Part shown: in pieces, positions 27,074-36,180 of the stretch
Layout of the letters: each line of letters opens with the position of its first letter
Numbering within the stretch: the stretch's first letter is position 1
DNA from: an uncultured Lachnospiraceae bacterium
GTDB lineage: Bacteria > Bacillota > Clostridia > Lachnospirales > Lachnospiraceae
DNA: 64,000 nt
Direction: 5' to 3'
NCBI GenBank assembly: GCA_910585965.1
Contig: CAJUHH010000007.1
Coordinates: forward strand, 1-64,000
The notes under the pieces: model-generated
What the model was told of the DNA's origin: nothing
Databases searched by the model: none
The model's input: the letters and a program-made list of their open reading frames with translations, nothing else
Made by a program: the position numbers and the translations under genes

Positions 27074-28045
27074 CTAATTCTTCCTGCGCCTTGTGGCCAC
27101 ATCCGCATAAACCGCTACAATAACGATAATACCCGTAATAATGAGCTGATAGTCCTTGGTAAAGCCAAGCGCCAGGATACCCTCCTGCAAAAGCGCTATA
27201 ATAAACACGCCGATCACCGTGCCGCTGATGGAAGCGAGTCCGCCGGCCATGGAAGTTCCGCCCATTACGCAGCCGGCAATAGCTTCATTATTATACTGGT
27301 CGCCGTAGCCAGGCTGAACGGTAGTATACGCCGCCACAAAGAAAATAGCCGCAATACCGACAAGCGTGCCGCATATCATATATGCCAGCATTTCCCACTT
27401 TTTCACATTAACGCCGGAAAGCCTTACCGCCTCTTTATTGCTTCCAAGGCTCAATATGTAACGTCCCGCCTTCGTCTGGTTCAAAATAATGGAACAAATG
27501 ACTGCGAATACGAGAAAGATCACAAGCCCTACCGGGAAATTCCCTACTTTAACAAAATTTCTGTACCATCCGTTTGCATCCACCGACTGGGGCCAGCTCA
27601 CGGACTGGGTCTTTGTAAATACGGATGCCAGGCCCTTTGCGATATTCATGCTCGCCATGGAAATAATAAACGGCGGAACCGTCCAATACGCTACAAAGTA
27701 TCCATTAAATACGCCGAACAAAAAACCGACCAAAATACTGATCAGCAGACTAAGCACAAGCGGAACGCCGTATTTAGTCAGGCAGTATCCCGAAACCAGC
27801 GCGGAGCAGAACATAACCGGGCCGATGGAAAAATCAATGCCTCCGGTAGCGATAACAAACGTCACGCCTAACGACAAAAAGCCAAGAAAATACGCATAGT
27901 TCAATGCGCTCATAATTCTTTGCATGCCGACGAATTTAGGACTCAGCATACAAAAAATCGCATACATCAGTATAAGCACGCCGCATAATACAATTCTGTT
28001 AATACCAATTTTTTTCACGATTGGATTCTGTTTCATCTTTTCCAA
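27074..28045 (-). CDS. Sugar ABC transporter permease (RbsC family)
   Basis: About 323 residues, polytopic, with the signature GVTFVIATGGIDFSIGPVMF and the C-terminal GCVMGGTSMAGGLASISGTVIG. First gene of the operon. I place the start at the TTG at 28045, which has GGGAGG 7 bases upstream; an ATG three codons later and the longer frame to 28060 are alternatives. A complex palindrome lies just upstream. Confidence 0.85.
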   Translation of the reverse strand: MEKMKQNPIVKKIGINRIVLCGVLILMYAIFCMLSPKFVGMQRIMSALNYAYFLGFLSLGVTFVIATGGIDFSIGPVMFCSALVSGYCLTKYGVPLVLSLLISILVGFLFGVFNGYFVAYWTVPPFIISMASMNIAKGLASVFTKTQSVSWPQSVDANGWYRNFVKVGNFPVGLVIFLVFAVICSIILNQTKAGRYILSLGSNKEAVRLSGVNVKKWEMLAYMICGTLVGIAAIFFVAAYTTVQPGYGDQYNNEAIAGCVMGGTSMAGGLASISGTVIGVFIIALLQEGILALGFTKDYQLIITGIIVIVAVYADVATRRRKN

Positions 28046-28076
28046 CTCTCTTCCTCCCAACTATATTTCGTTTGTT

Positions 28077-28124
28077 GACATAATCCTCTATAATATTCCG
28101 ATGCATCGTGCATCGGATTATGTC
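28077..28124. promoter_or_regulatory. Nested palindrome upstream of the transporter operon
   Basis: An outer inverted repeat GACATAATCC/GGATTATGTC (28077-28086 and 28115-28124) encloses an inner hairpin CCGATGCA/TGCATCGG (28098-28105 and 28109-28116) that overlaps its end. It lies 32 bases before the first permease start and 130 bases before the divergent lipoprotein. Candidate operator or attenuator. Confidence 0.4.
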
Positions 28125-28255
28125 CGTCATTATCGCCGGCCTCCGCTTTATTCCTGCCGCAGGTCAGCCGCCCGTATTTTTCTCCCCTGCCCCCTTGCCA
28201 ACAAGCAGGAATATCTTTATAATGTCATTGATTCTACATGATAAGGAGAAAATAT

Positions 28256-28768
28256 ATGATTAATTCCGCTGCAAAACTTTCAAAGCTTTTTTTCCCAGTT
28301 CTTTTCGCCCTGATCCTTTGCGGCTGCCAAAAGAGCGAAAGCTCCGCCCTGCCTGCCTCTCCCTTTTCGGATGCCGCCTGGGAATATACGGCAGAAGATG
28401 TTATGGCTTACGAAGGTTCGGAACCCTCGACCTATGACTCGGTATACGGCGGCATCTGCTATACTTATCCCAAAACTTACCAGGAACGCCAGGGGACAAT
28501 CAAATATATGTTTGATGACAAGGAACGGCTGATGTGCGTTGCCTGGACCTGTGCCGCCGATGAAGAACAGGAACTTTTCGATTTCTATGATCGTATCGAA
28601 CAATCCGTGAATTCACAAACTGGCGAAACAGGCAGCTCTTCCCATGCCGGCCGCGTCTGGTACAAGGATGACGGGAATATCATTTTAAGCCTTATGATAA
28701 CCTCTGATTTAAAAGCATTGCAGTATGCCTATCTTCATCCCGATGTGTCGAGTCCTCCCAAGGAATAA
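28256..28768 (+). CDS. Hypothetical lipoprotein
   Basis: A 170-residue protein beginning MINSAAKLSKLFF with a lipobox LILCGC (lipidated Cys about residue 23). AAGGAG lies 7 bases before the ATG at 28256, favouring it over an ATG six codons earlier. The mature part is a small mixed alpha/beta domain with YGGICYTYPKTYQ, YMFDDKERLMCVAWTC and a C-terminal ALQYAYLHPD. Divergent from the sugar transporter. I do not recognise a family. Confidence 0.65.
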   Translation: MINSAAKLSKLFFPVLFALILCGCQKSESSALPASPFSDAAWEYTAEDVMAYEGSEPSTYDSVYGGICYTYPKTYQERQGTIKYMFDDKERLMCVAWTCAADEEQELFDFYDRIEQSVNSQTGETGSSSHAGRVWYKDDGNIILSLMITSDLKALQYAYLHPDVSSPPKE

Positions 28769-28877
28769 ACTCATCTGTCCCTGCGTTTTTATTATATAAA
28801 TAACGACTTTTGTTTGAAATTGAATATCTTCCAGAAAAGGGTTAAAAATCTACTACACCAAAAAATGGACAAAATTA

Positions 28878-28912
28878 CCCGCCCCTCACTTCATCATTGC
28901 TTCAGGGGCGGG
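28878..28912 (-). terminator. Terminator between the lipoprotein and the aldo/keto reductase
   Basis: Stem CCCGCCCCT/AGGGGCGGG (28878-28886 with 28904-28912). On the minus strand it is followed by TAATTTTG, so it mainly serves the aldo/keto reductase operon; it may also stop the convergent lipoprotein transcript. Confidence 0.6.
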
Positions 28913-28945
28913 TATTGCATATTCTGTATTCTGTTTCTTTTTCTA

Positions 28946-29956
28946 TTAAGCCCCTGTTATCTTACCGTCCAAGTCCCATAAATCTTCCCATCCGGAAGCC
29001 CCCTGCCATAGAAATACCTGTCCTTTGATCAGACGGCAGTTTTTATCTGCCTTCCGTATCCTTTCCATTTCTTCCGGAGTCAGCGGGTCTTCCGTCACGC
29101 ATCTGAGGTTGCTCTGATACTGCGGCTCCTTAACAGAAAAAGGAATCGGGATCTGCCCTCTTTGTACCGCCCATTTCAGGCAGACTATCGCCGGATGAAC
29201 ATGATGCGCGGCAGCTATCTCCACGATTTCCTCCATCTGCGTGTCAGCCACATCTTCGCTCGTTCTGTCCCTTTCCGGCCTCGAAGGCGAACCGATCGGG
29301 CAATATCCTATCGGCTGTATGCCATGATTCAGGGCATATGTAAAAAGCTCCTCCTGCTGGAAACCGGGATGGCACTCCATCTCCAGCGCCGCCGGCCGGA
29401 TCCTGCATAAAGGCAGAACCGCCTCCAGTTTGGGAATCGTCATGTTGGACATCCCGATATAGCGCACCATTCCCTTATCTACCAGTTCCTCGCACTGTCT
29501 CCATGTGTCCATAAACTCATCGACGGAAAAGGGCCTGGAATCAGGATTTCTGGAATCCCCGCTGCAGCCCGGCGCATGGTAGTTCGGAAAAGGCCAATGC
29601 ACAAAATACAAATCAATATGATCCAGCTGCAGATCCTTCAGGCTCTTTTCACAGGAACGCGCCACCTCCCTGTGCATGTCATTCCATACTTTTGATGTGA
29701 TAAACAGCTCTTCCCTTTTTATATCCGACTCTGCAAAAACTCTCTGAAGCACTTCGCCGATTTTATCCTCGTTCTGATATACCGATGCGCAGTCAATCAG
29801 CCGATAGCCGCTTAAAATCGCCCCGAATACCGCTTCACTTACCTGTTCCGGCATATATTTATCCGATCCGAAAGTCCCCAGCCCGACAGCAGGGATCTCT
29901 TCACCTGTATATAATTTCCTTTTGGGTACATCGGCAGGATTAATTTTATGATCCAT
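28946..29956 (-). CDS. Aldo/keto reductase
   Basis: A 336-residue NADPH-dependent oxidoreductase with a TIM-barrel fold. The catalytic tetrad is visible: Asp and Tyr in LIDCASVYQNED, Lys in ITSKVWN and His in FVHWPF. Also present are GMSNMTIPKLEAVL and the C-terminal cofactor-loop region. It lies 45 bases after the alcohol dehydrogenase gene, same operon. With fucose catabolism around it, lactaldehyde or a sugar aldehyde is a plausible substrate, but specificity cannot be read from the sequence. Confidence 0.85.
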   Translation of the reverse strand: MDHKINPADVPKRKLYTGEEIPAVGLGTFGSDKYMPEQVSEAVFGAILSGYRLIDCASVYQNEDKIGEVLQRVFAESDIKREELFITSKVWNDMHREVARSCEKSLKDLQLDHIDLYFVHWPFPNYHAPGCSGDSRNPDSRPFSVDEFMDTWRQCEELVDKGMVRYIGMSNMTIPKLEAVLPLCRIRPAALEMECHPGFQQEELFTYALNHGIQPIGYCPIGSPSRPERDRTSEDVADTQMEEIVEIAAAHHVHPAIVCLKWAVQRGQIPIPFSVKEPQYQSNLRCVTEDPLTPEEMERIRKADKNCRLIKGQVFLWQGASGWEDLWDLDGKITGA

Positions 29957-30001
29957 TTATACTTTCCTCCCCGTTTTTCTTAACGCTTCCAGGCAAAGCC
30001 C

Positions 30002-31054
30002 TTAGTCTTCAAAAGTTACCGCCACTTTGCCGCACTGTCCGCCAGCCATAAGGGCATATGCCTCGTCTGCCTTTTCTAACGGGAATTCATGGGTGATCAG
30101 ATCTTCCGGGTGGATTCCCCATCTAACCAGGCGTTCCACCAGTTCTTCCATTCTCCACAGCGACGTTACCCAAGAGCCAAAAATCGTCTTCTGTCCATGG
30201 ATGATATCCGGACTCGGATTGAAAGTACAAGTTCCGCCTTCTCCAACAAACGCGATTTTACCCCATTCCCTTGTTGCCCTGATAGCGAGCTGCCTTCCTG
30301 CATCATTCGCGCTGGCATCGATAGCCCTCTCCACGCCCTTGCCGCCTATCACTGCAAGGATCTGATCCAAAGTATCCGCTCCGGGTTTAAATACGTGGTC
30401 CACAAGACCCAGTTTCTTCGCCAAGTCAATGCGGTAATCATTCATTTCCACGCCGATCAGCTGGTTTGCCCCCATGCACTTTGCCAGCATCAATGCCGCC
30501 AGCCCCACCGGGCCAAGCCCTGTTACAAGCACCGCATCGTTGCCGCAGACACCGATCTTTTCAATCGCTTCATAAACGGTGCCGAATCCGCACGCTACCT
30601 GCGCGCCGTCTTTATAACTCAGTTCATCCGGCAGCGCGATCAGGTCTTTCTCTTCCGCCAGTATGTAGGGCGCCATTCCGCCGTTTCTCTGCCACCCGTA
30701 AGCCTGTCTGTGTTCGCTCGTACAAGAAATATAATAGCCTCTCCGGCAGTCGTTGCATACGCCGCATCCCGAAATATGGTAAACGATCACACGGTCGCCC
30801 TTTTTAAAGCGTTTCAGCCCTTCCCCTTCTTCCACGATCACGCCGCAGGGTTCATGTCCTGCAATCATGCCCGGTATATAGCCTTCCGGCCCTTTTCCTA
30901 CGTGTTCCCTGTAAATGCAGCGGATATCGCTCCCACAGATCGTTGTCGCCTTCGTCTGCACCAGCACCTGGCCATGCCCCGGCTTCGGCACGTCGAACTC
31001 CTTCAATTCTACGGTACTGTTTCCGGGCAGTATAGCCCCCATCATTTTGCTCAT
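30002..31054 (-). CDS. Zinc-dependent medium-chain alcohol dehydrogenase
   Basis: A 350-residue MDR-family dehydrogenase. Catalytic zinc ligands appear in TTICGSDIRC and AGHEPCG; the structural zinc lobe has the four-cysteine pattern CGVCNDCRRGYYISC. The NAD(P)-binding fold is marked by GLGPVGLAAL. Related to threonine/sorbitol-type dehydrogenases. First gene of a pair with the aldo/keto reductase, with AAAGGAGG-type spacing. Likely a polyol or sugar dehydrogenase; a role in fucose metabolism is inferred only from neighbours. Confidence 0.85.
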   Translation of the reverse strand: MSKMMGAILPGNSTVELKEFDVPKPGHGQVLVQTKATTICGSDIRCIYREHVGKGPEGYIPGMIAGHEPCGVIVEEGEGLKRFKKGDRVIVYHISGCGVCNDCRRGYYISCTSEHRQAYGWQRNGGMAPYILAEEKDLIALPDELSYKDGAQVACGFGTVYEAIEKIGVCGNDAVLVTGLGPVGLAALMLAKCMGANQLIGVEMNDYRIDLAKKLGLVDHVFKPGADTLDQILAVIGGKGVERAIDASANDAGRQLAIRATREWGKIAFVGEGGTCTFNPSPDIIHGQKTIFGSWVTSLWRMEELVERLVRWGIHPEDLITHEFPLEKADEAYALMAGGQCGKVAVTFED

Positions 31055-31225
31055 GATCCTTTTTCCTCCTTTTATATATTTATCTTCTTCCTGTCTCGTG
31101 TCTTATAATTTTATTATACTGGATTCCCTTTTCTCCGTAAGAGCTTCTTTTGACATTTTATGCTTTTTTGTGTCGTGTTAGCGAAGGTCGGGAGGAGCAA
31201 GAAAGAGTTTAGGGAGATGGGTACA

Positions 31226-31534
31226 GATCCATTTTGGGAGAGCGGGGGCGGGGCGGCATAGGGCGGGAAGCTGGGGGAAGGAGCGGCGGTTCTGGCTGGG
31301 GCTTCCAATCAGATTTTACTAATGAAATGGAGCAATGATTTTAAACCGATCGGGTCGGAAAAAAAGGACATCCGTGTCCTTTTTTCCTAAAATTGCCATC
31401 CATGGCAATTTTACCCTTGGTTTTTGACCATTTCATAAGTAAAATTGCTGATTGTCCGCAACAGCCAGAACCGCCGCTCCTTCCCCCAGCTTCCCGCCCT
31501 ATGCCGTCCCGCCCCCGCTCTCCCAAAATGGATC
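31226..31534 (+). repeat. Large structured inverted-repeat element, family A copy 1
   Basis: Two 73-base arms (31226-31298 and 31462-31534) are reverse complements with a single mismatch. Between them lie an outer imperfect inverted repeat (TTTTACTAATGAAATGG against CCATTTCATAAGTAAAA), a hairpin with the stem AAAGGACA/TGTCCTTT, and a hairpin AAAATTGCCAT/ATGGCAATTTT. The core matches the core of 55404-55680 closely when that copy is read on the minus strand, while the arms differ. No convincing protein is encoded. It fills most of the gap between the alcohol dehydrogenase and the second AraC regulator. Confidence 0.85.
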
Positions 31535-31675
31535 CCTACACATTCTAATAATCTTCTTGCATCCTTCCGTGGACTAAAGTATATTGTATATAGCCAGAAC
31601 TTATGCCACAGTATACATAATTAAGCGGCAGGTATTTATAGTTTTTTGCGATAGCTGTTGCCGGCAGAGCGAAGC

Positions 31676-32016
31676 GCAGGGCGTGCTACAAAGGGGATGG
31701 AAGCTTGTGCCGTCTGCTGCGGCCCCGGATTGGGACAGGGAAGATTGTGCAAATGACTTCTGCACGATGGAGATGAGACTAAAAGAGAGTGCTTTGCACT
31801 CTCTACAAGTTCGCATCGCGAACTTGTGAATGCATGCGTCTTACGACGCAGTTTCCCATAAGGTCAAAAATCGCGGCAGCCACTGCTGCCGCGATTTTCG
31901 TTTTCAGAGGCTCATCGAAATGCCCCGTGCAATAGAATGCGCACAACCTTCCCTGTCCCAATCCGGGGGCCGTAGCGGACGGCACAAGCTTCCATCCCCT
32001 TTGCAGCACGCCCTGC
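31676..32016. repeat. Large structured inverted-repeat element, family B
   Basis: Arms 31676-31750 and 31941-32016 are reverse complements apart from four transitions and one inserted C. The interior holds at least four hairpins: AGAGAGTGC/GCACTCTCT, ACAAGTTCGC/GCGAACTTGT, TGCGTC/GACGCA, and AAATCGCGGCAG/CTGCCGCGATTT. It resembles family A in layout but not in sequence. No other copy was seen in the window. It ends 58 bases before the AraC gene at 32074 and could lie in its leader. Confidence 0.8.
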
Positions 32017-32073
32017 CTCCACAACCCCTAAGAAAACTATCAACCCTGCCCGCCAACCAAAGGAGCCGCAAAC

Positions 32074-32946
32074 ATGTTAAAACGCCTGACCCACCCCGAT
32101 CTTCACTTTGCCTTAGGAGAATATGACTTCCATATATCCAATATCGTCCTGGAACGTTTCGAGCGTTCCATCCCGCCCCACAGCCACAGCAAAAACAGCT
32201 ATGAAATCCACTATATTCCTTTTGGCCGCGGAAAAGCCGTGATTGATGGGAATTCCTATGATATTGTCCCCAATACGCTTTTTATTACCGGCCCTTTTAT
32301 CAAGCACTCCCAGATCCCCGATTCGGAAGATCCCATGTGCGAATACTGTATTTATTTGAAGATAGGGCGCTGCGCCGCGCCTTCCTCTTCTTCTGCGGAA
32401 AAAAACCTTGCCAGGGCTTTCCGCCAGACCGATTTCTGGTTCGGGCAGGATAACCAGGATATCCATACTCTGATGAAACAGCTTTTTTTTGAGCTGGAGC
32501 ATCGTTACACCGGCTATTCCATCCAGGCGGAGATTCTTTTAAAACAGCTGATTATCAAGCTGGCGAGGAATTATGAAGGGCAGATGGAGTCTAATTCCTA
32601 TGCCGATGCCCCCAATTTATTTGACAACAAATATCTGATTATCGAAGAATGCTTCCTTTACGAATATCGGACGCTGACCCTTGACGCGCTTTCTTCCCGG
32701 CTCGGGCTGGGCATCCGCCAGACGGAGCGTCTGCTCAGGCTCCATTATGGCAAGACTTTTTTGCAGAAAAAAACAGAAGCGCGCATGTCTGCCGCTTCTA
32801 TCCTTTTACAGAATCCTGCCCTGTCCATTACACAAATCGCAGAAGATACCGGCTATTCCTGCATCGAGCATTTTTCCGCTTCTTTCAAACGTTACTACGG
32901 CCAAAGCGCCACCGCCTACCGAAAGCAGTTTTCCACGCCTTCTTAA
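32074..32946 (+). CDS. AraC-family transcriptional regulator
   Basis: A 290-residue regulator: an N-terminal cupin domain (PHSHSKNSYEIHYIPFGRGK at about 43-62), a linker, and a C-terminal AraC helix-turn-helix pair (LTLDALSSRLGLGIRQTERL and ITQIAEDTGYSCIEHFSASF). AAAGGAG is 8 bases before the ATG. It overlaps the convergent small gene by 4 bases. Probably a second sugar-responsive regulator of the fucose area; its target is not identifiable. Confidence 0.82.
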   Translation: MLKRLTHPDLHFALGEYDFHISNIVLERFERSIPPHSHSKNSYEIHYIPFGRGKAVIDGNSYDIVPNTLFITGPFIKHSQIPDSEDPMCEYCIYLKIGRCAAPSSSSAEKNLARAFRQTDFWFGQDNQDIHTLMKQLFFELEHRYTGYSIQAEILLKQLIIKLARNYEGQMESNSYADAPNLFDNKYLIIEECFLYEYRTLTLDALSSRLGLGIRQTERLLRLHYGKTFLQKKTEARMSAASILLQNPALSITQIAEDTGYSCIEHFSASFKRYYGQSATAYRKQFSTPS

Positions 32947-33380
32947 AAAATGCCGAATATTTTTTCACGGAATCCGCCATAGATCGTGTCATAGTCCGCA
33001 TAGCTGATCTTACTGCTTACAAAGCGGCTCCCCCATTCGCTGCAAATGGCATCTGCCGCCATTTTGGCATGGGCGCTGCCTGTCATCAAAATGGCCGGGA
33101 ACGTATAATAGATCATAAAGAAATTCAAATCGGCCTGCACCCTGCCGTTTATCTTCCCCTTCACCGCATAGTTCCGCTCCACCCTGTCCACAAAATCCAT
33201 CGCGACTTCTTTCGCCGCGCTTTCCTTATCTTCCGCTGCTTCCACATGCTCCGCCATTTCCGAAAAATAATGCCCGTATACCTCCCTGAACCGAATCATA
33301 TTTTTTTCATAGGAAGCCTTTTTCAGTTTTTTCATCATCGGCTGCATATTCTCAAATATGTTTTCCACGCCTTCCAACAT
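32943..33380 (-). CDS. Conserved hypothetical protein
   Basis: A 145-residue, largely helical, soluble protein (starts MLEGVENIFENMQPMMKKLK, includes FFMIYYTFPAILMTGSAHAKMAADAICSEWG). No motif I can assign. It lies 17 bases downstream of the membrane-anchored binding-protein gene, so it is the last gene of the regulator-kinase-binding protein operon and may take part in the same sensory pathway. Confidence 0.6.
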   Translation of the reverse strand: MLEGVENIFENMQPMMKKLKKASYEKNMIRFREVYGHYFSEMAEHVEAAEDKESAAKEVAMDFVDRVERNYAVKGKINGRVQADLNFFMIYYTFPAILMTGSAHAKMAADAICSEWGSRFVSSKISYADYDTIYGGFREKIFGIF

Positions 33381-33397
33381 TTTACCGCCCGTCCTTT

Positions 33398-34378
33398 CTA
33401 TTCTTCCCTAAAGGGAAATAATAATTTCTGGTTTTCCTCCGTATACACGCTGTCGTTGCTGATCAGCTCGCAGCCGGAGTCAATGCGCCTCTCTACCTTC
33501 TCCCCGTTTAAGACCTTTATTGCCGCCTCCACGCCCAAATAACCCATTTTGAAGGGATTCTGGATCACAATGATTTCAAAGATTCCTTCTTCCAGAAACT
33601 GTATTTCTTCCAGGGAACTATCAATGCCCACTACCCGGATGTCCTGCCTTCCTTTTTCCTTGATCGCCCTGGCCGCCCCGACTGCGGAATATTCGTTCAA
33701 TCCAGCCACCAGGTCGATGCCGGGATATTCTTCCATCAGATCCATCATCAGCCGGTATGCCTTATCGTAATCGGAATCGCAGAACACCACGTCCACGATC
33801 CTGTCCTCGAACTCTCCCAGTCCCTTTCTTACGCCCTTCTCCCTCTCAATGGCGGTGGAAGAGCCCTCCACGTGGCCGATGATCGCGATCTGTGACTCTT
33901 CCGTGGCATACTTTTTCATATACTCCCCTTCCACCTCTCCCAGCTTTACATTATCCGTCGTGATCACCGTATCCGCAATATCCTCGTCGATCTCGGAATC
34001 CACCAATATCAGCGGAATTCCGTTCTCCACGATTTCTCTTGCATAAGGAGTCGTTTCCGTAAAGCTGGCCGGCGTCAGCAGGATCGCGGAAGGCTTCTGG
34101 GCAATCGCCCATTCGATCATGGCATTCTGTTCTTTATAATCGTCCTCCGTTTCCGGCGCTACAATCACAAGATCCATATCGTTCTCGGCCGCCGCCATTT
34201 CCACCCCTTCAATCAGCAGTTTCCAGAAATCATTGTCTTCATCGATGACTTTCGGGATAAAAATAATACGGTACTTCTCTTCTTTCCCTCTTCCGCTGCC
34301 CCAGAAAAAAATGCCGAAAGCAGCCAGCGCAGCAACAGCTATGATCCAAAACAACGTAGTTCTGACAGGTGCTTTCAT
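33398..34378 (-). CDS. Membrane-anchored sugar-binding protein (sensor component)
   Basis: A 326-residue protein with one N-terminal transmembrane anchor (about 8-28) without a lipobox, followed by a type-1 sugar-binding domain (YRIIFIPKVIDEDNDFWKLL onward, with LVAGLNEYSAVGAARAIKE and VVGIDSSLEEIQFLEEGIFE). Its ATG overlaps the kinase stop by 4 bases, so the two are translationally coupled. No transporter permease or ATPase belongs to this operon. It is probably the ligand receptor that works with the kinase, like the three-component sugar sensors known in Clostridia. Confidence 0.82.
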   Translation of the reverse strand: MKAPVRTTLFWIIAVAALAAFGIFFWGSGRGKEEKYRIIFIPKVIDEDNDFWKLLIEGVEMAAAENDMDLVIVAPETEDDYKEQNAMIEWAIAQKPSAILLTPASFTETTPYAREIVENGIPLILVDSEIDEDIADTVITTDNVKLGEVEGEYMKKYATEESQIAIIGHVEGSSTAIEREKGVRKGLGEFEDRIVDVVFCDSDYDKAYRLMMDLMEEYPGIDLVAGLNEYSAVGAARAIKEKGRQDIRVVGIDSSLEEIQFLEEGIFEIIVIQNPFKMGYLGVEAAIKVLNGEKVERRIDSGCELISNDSVYTEENQKLLFPFREE

Positions 34379-36180
34379 TCCCTCTCCTCCTCCCTGAAAT
34401 TCCTTGGGATAACGATCGTCACCGTAGTTCCTTCCCCCAAAGCGCTTTCAAAATGAAGGCCGTAATCCGCTCCATAATATAAGCGGATCCGCGTCTGCAC
34501 ATTATGGACTCCCACGCCGTTATTTCCTTCGCTGTCCCTGGATTTGTCAAATATACTTTTCAAGGCTTCCTCATCCATGCCGATCCCGTTATCGATTACC
34601 TTCAGTATAATACAGCCTCCTTCCCCATACCCCACAATACGGATCAGGCCTTTGGAGCCTTTATATTTAATGCCGTGGTAAATCGCATTTTCCACCAGGG
34701 GCTGCAAGATCAGGTTGATAATCTCCTCTTTCTTAATATCCTCCGCCACTTCTATTTCATATTCCAGCTTGTCTTTATAGCGCATTTTCTGGATGGTCAG
34801 ATAACTTCCTGCGTAATCCACCTCTTTTTCCAGCGGTATCCTTTCGTTATCGTTGCTGATGCTCTGGCGCAGCAGCTTTGCCAGCGCGGAAGTCATTCGC
34901 ACCACTTCCTTATTTTTCCCCCCTTCCGCCATCCAGATAATGGAATCCAGCGTATTGTATAAAAAATGCGGGTTTATCTGCGAACGAAGGGCTTTCATTT
35001 CGCTCTTTCGTTTCTCCTCCTGTTCATGGATATTCTGCTCCATCAATTGCCGTATTTTTGCGGTCATAAGGTTAAAAGAATTGCCCAGGCTGTCAATTTC
35101 GCTGTCCGAACGGATGATGACATCCGTATTCTCAAAGTTCCCCTTTTCCACTTCTTTCATGGAATCTTTTAATTCCTTAATCGGCCTCGTAATAGCCGTA
35201 GCGAAGAACATAGCCAGAACCATGGCAATTCCAAGCAATGCCGCCGCCGTCAGCACATAAATAGATTCCGTTTCTTCCTTATTCTTCATTAATTCGGAGA
35301 TATCCGCCACGCCGACTACTCTCCATCCGGTCTTTTCGGATACCGACACGGTATAGAGCTTTCCTTCCCCTTCTCCTTTTTCTTCCGCAATAAAATAACT
35401 GTCGGAAGCGCATTCCAGCACTTCGCTGATTTTTTCTTCCTTCAATCCATTATAAAGGAGCTGCTGCTTCGGATGGTAAATAATCTTTCCCTCCTCATCC
35501 ACGATAAAAACATAGCTGTTTGTGGCAAGGCTGTTATTTTCGCACAAGTCTTTTAACAGCTTGTAGTTCAGGTCGATAAAAAAAACGCCTCCGTTTTCGC
35601 CTGTCTGCGGATTTTCAATTCCTTTGCTCAGCGTAACTACCCATTTATAATTATTGCGTATGACATGCTGGACATGGGAAGCCGTCAGTATGCTGCCATC
35701 CCCCTCCAGCGCCGCCTCAAACCATTCCACTTCCTGCAGGGAAACGTTTTCATTCAGGTCATCCGCCCCTCCGTTAATAATATAATACCTCTCCGGAGCC
35801 ACCACTGCAATATTAGAAATATCCTGTCTCGTTTCCACAACGGTATTGAACTGTGTCACGATGCGCCCGTAAACCTCTTCCATCTCCTCCTTGCTCATCT
35901 TCATAAACAAATATTTCTGCACATCCCCTCCCTGGATGATCATGGAAGAAATATTTTCCATATAATCAATATAGGAATCGATATCCCTGTTCACCTGCCG
36001 CACAAGGCGCGAAGTATAATCCGTGGAATTCTCCAAAACCGTTTTTTTCGTATAACCTACGGATATCAGCAGGAATATGGCCATTGTCAGGACGATCAGC
36101 AGTGAAAACAGGCACAGCATCGTCGTTTTTACACTTTTAAACAGAGATAAAACCGTAAAGCGATTTTTCTTTCCAGACAT
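34375..36180 (-). CDS. Sensor histidine kinase, YesM-like
   Basis: A 601-residue membrane kinase. Transmembrane segments at about 21-42 and 307-330 flank a dCache-type extracytoplasmic domain. A HAMP region (about 331-385) leads to phospho-acceptor His405 in QINPHFLYNTLD, and the ATPase domain has LQPLVENAIYHG and VIDNGIGMDEE. Starts directly after the regulator stop codon. With the coupled binding protein it forms a three-component sensor controlling the AraC-type regulator upstream. Confidence 0.88.
   Translation of the reverse strand: MSGKKNRFTVLSLFKSVKTTMLCLFSLLIVLTMAIFLLISVGYTKKTVLENSTDYTSRLVRQVNRDIDSYIDYMENISSMIIQGGDVQKYLFMKMSKEEMEEVYGRIVTQFNTVVETRQDISNIAVVAPERYYIINGGADDLNENVSLQEVEWFEAALEGDGSILTASHVQHVIRNNYKWVVTLSKGIENPQTGENGGVFFIDLNYKLLKDLCENNSLATNSYVFIVDEEGKIIYHPKQQLLYNGLKEEKISEVLECASDSYFIAEEKGEGEGKLYTVSVSEKTGWRVVGVADISELMKNKEETESIYVLTAAALLGIAMVLAMFFATAITRPIKELKDSMKEVEKGNFENTDVIIRSDSEIDSLGNSFNLMTAKIRQLMEQNIHEQEEKRKSEMKALRSQINPHFLYNTLDSIIWMAEGGKNKEVVRMTSALAKLLRQSISNDNERIPLEKEVDYAGSYLTIQKMRYKDKLEYEIEVAEDIKKEEIINLILQPLVENAIYHGIKYKGSKGLIRIVGYGEGGCIILKVIDNGIGMDEEALKSIFDKSRDSEGNNGVGVHNVQTRIRLYYGADYGLHFESALGEGTTVTIVIPRNFREEERE

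Noticed and set aside
31621..32035. Group II intron or ribozyme interpretation of the family B element
   Set aside because: No reverse transcriptase, no domain V-like sequence, and the arms are simple inverted repeats.
31114..32126. Open frames across the two inverted-repeat elements
   Set aside because: Same reason: frames mirror each other on the two arms and have no coding character.
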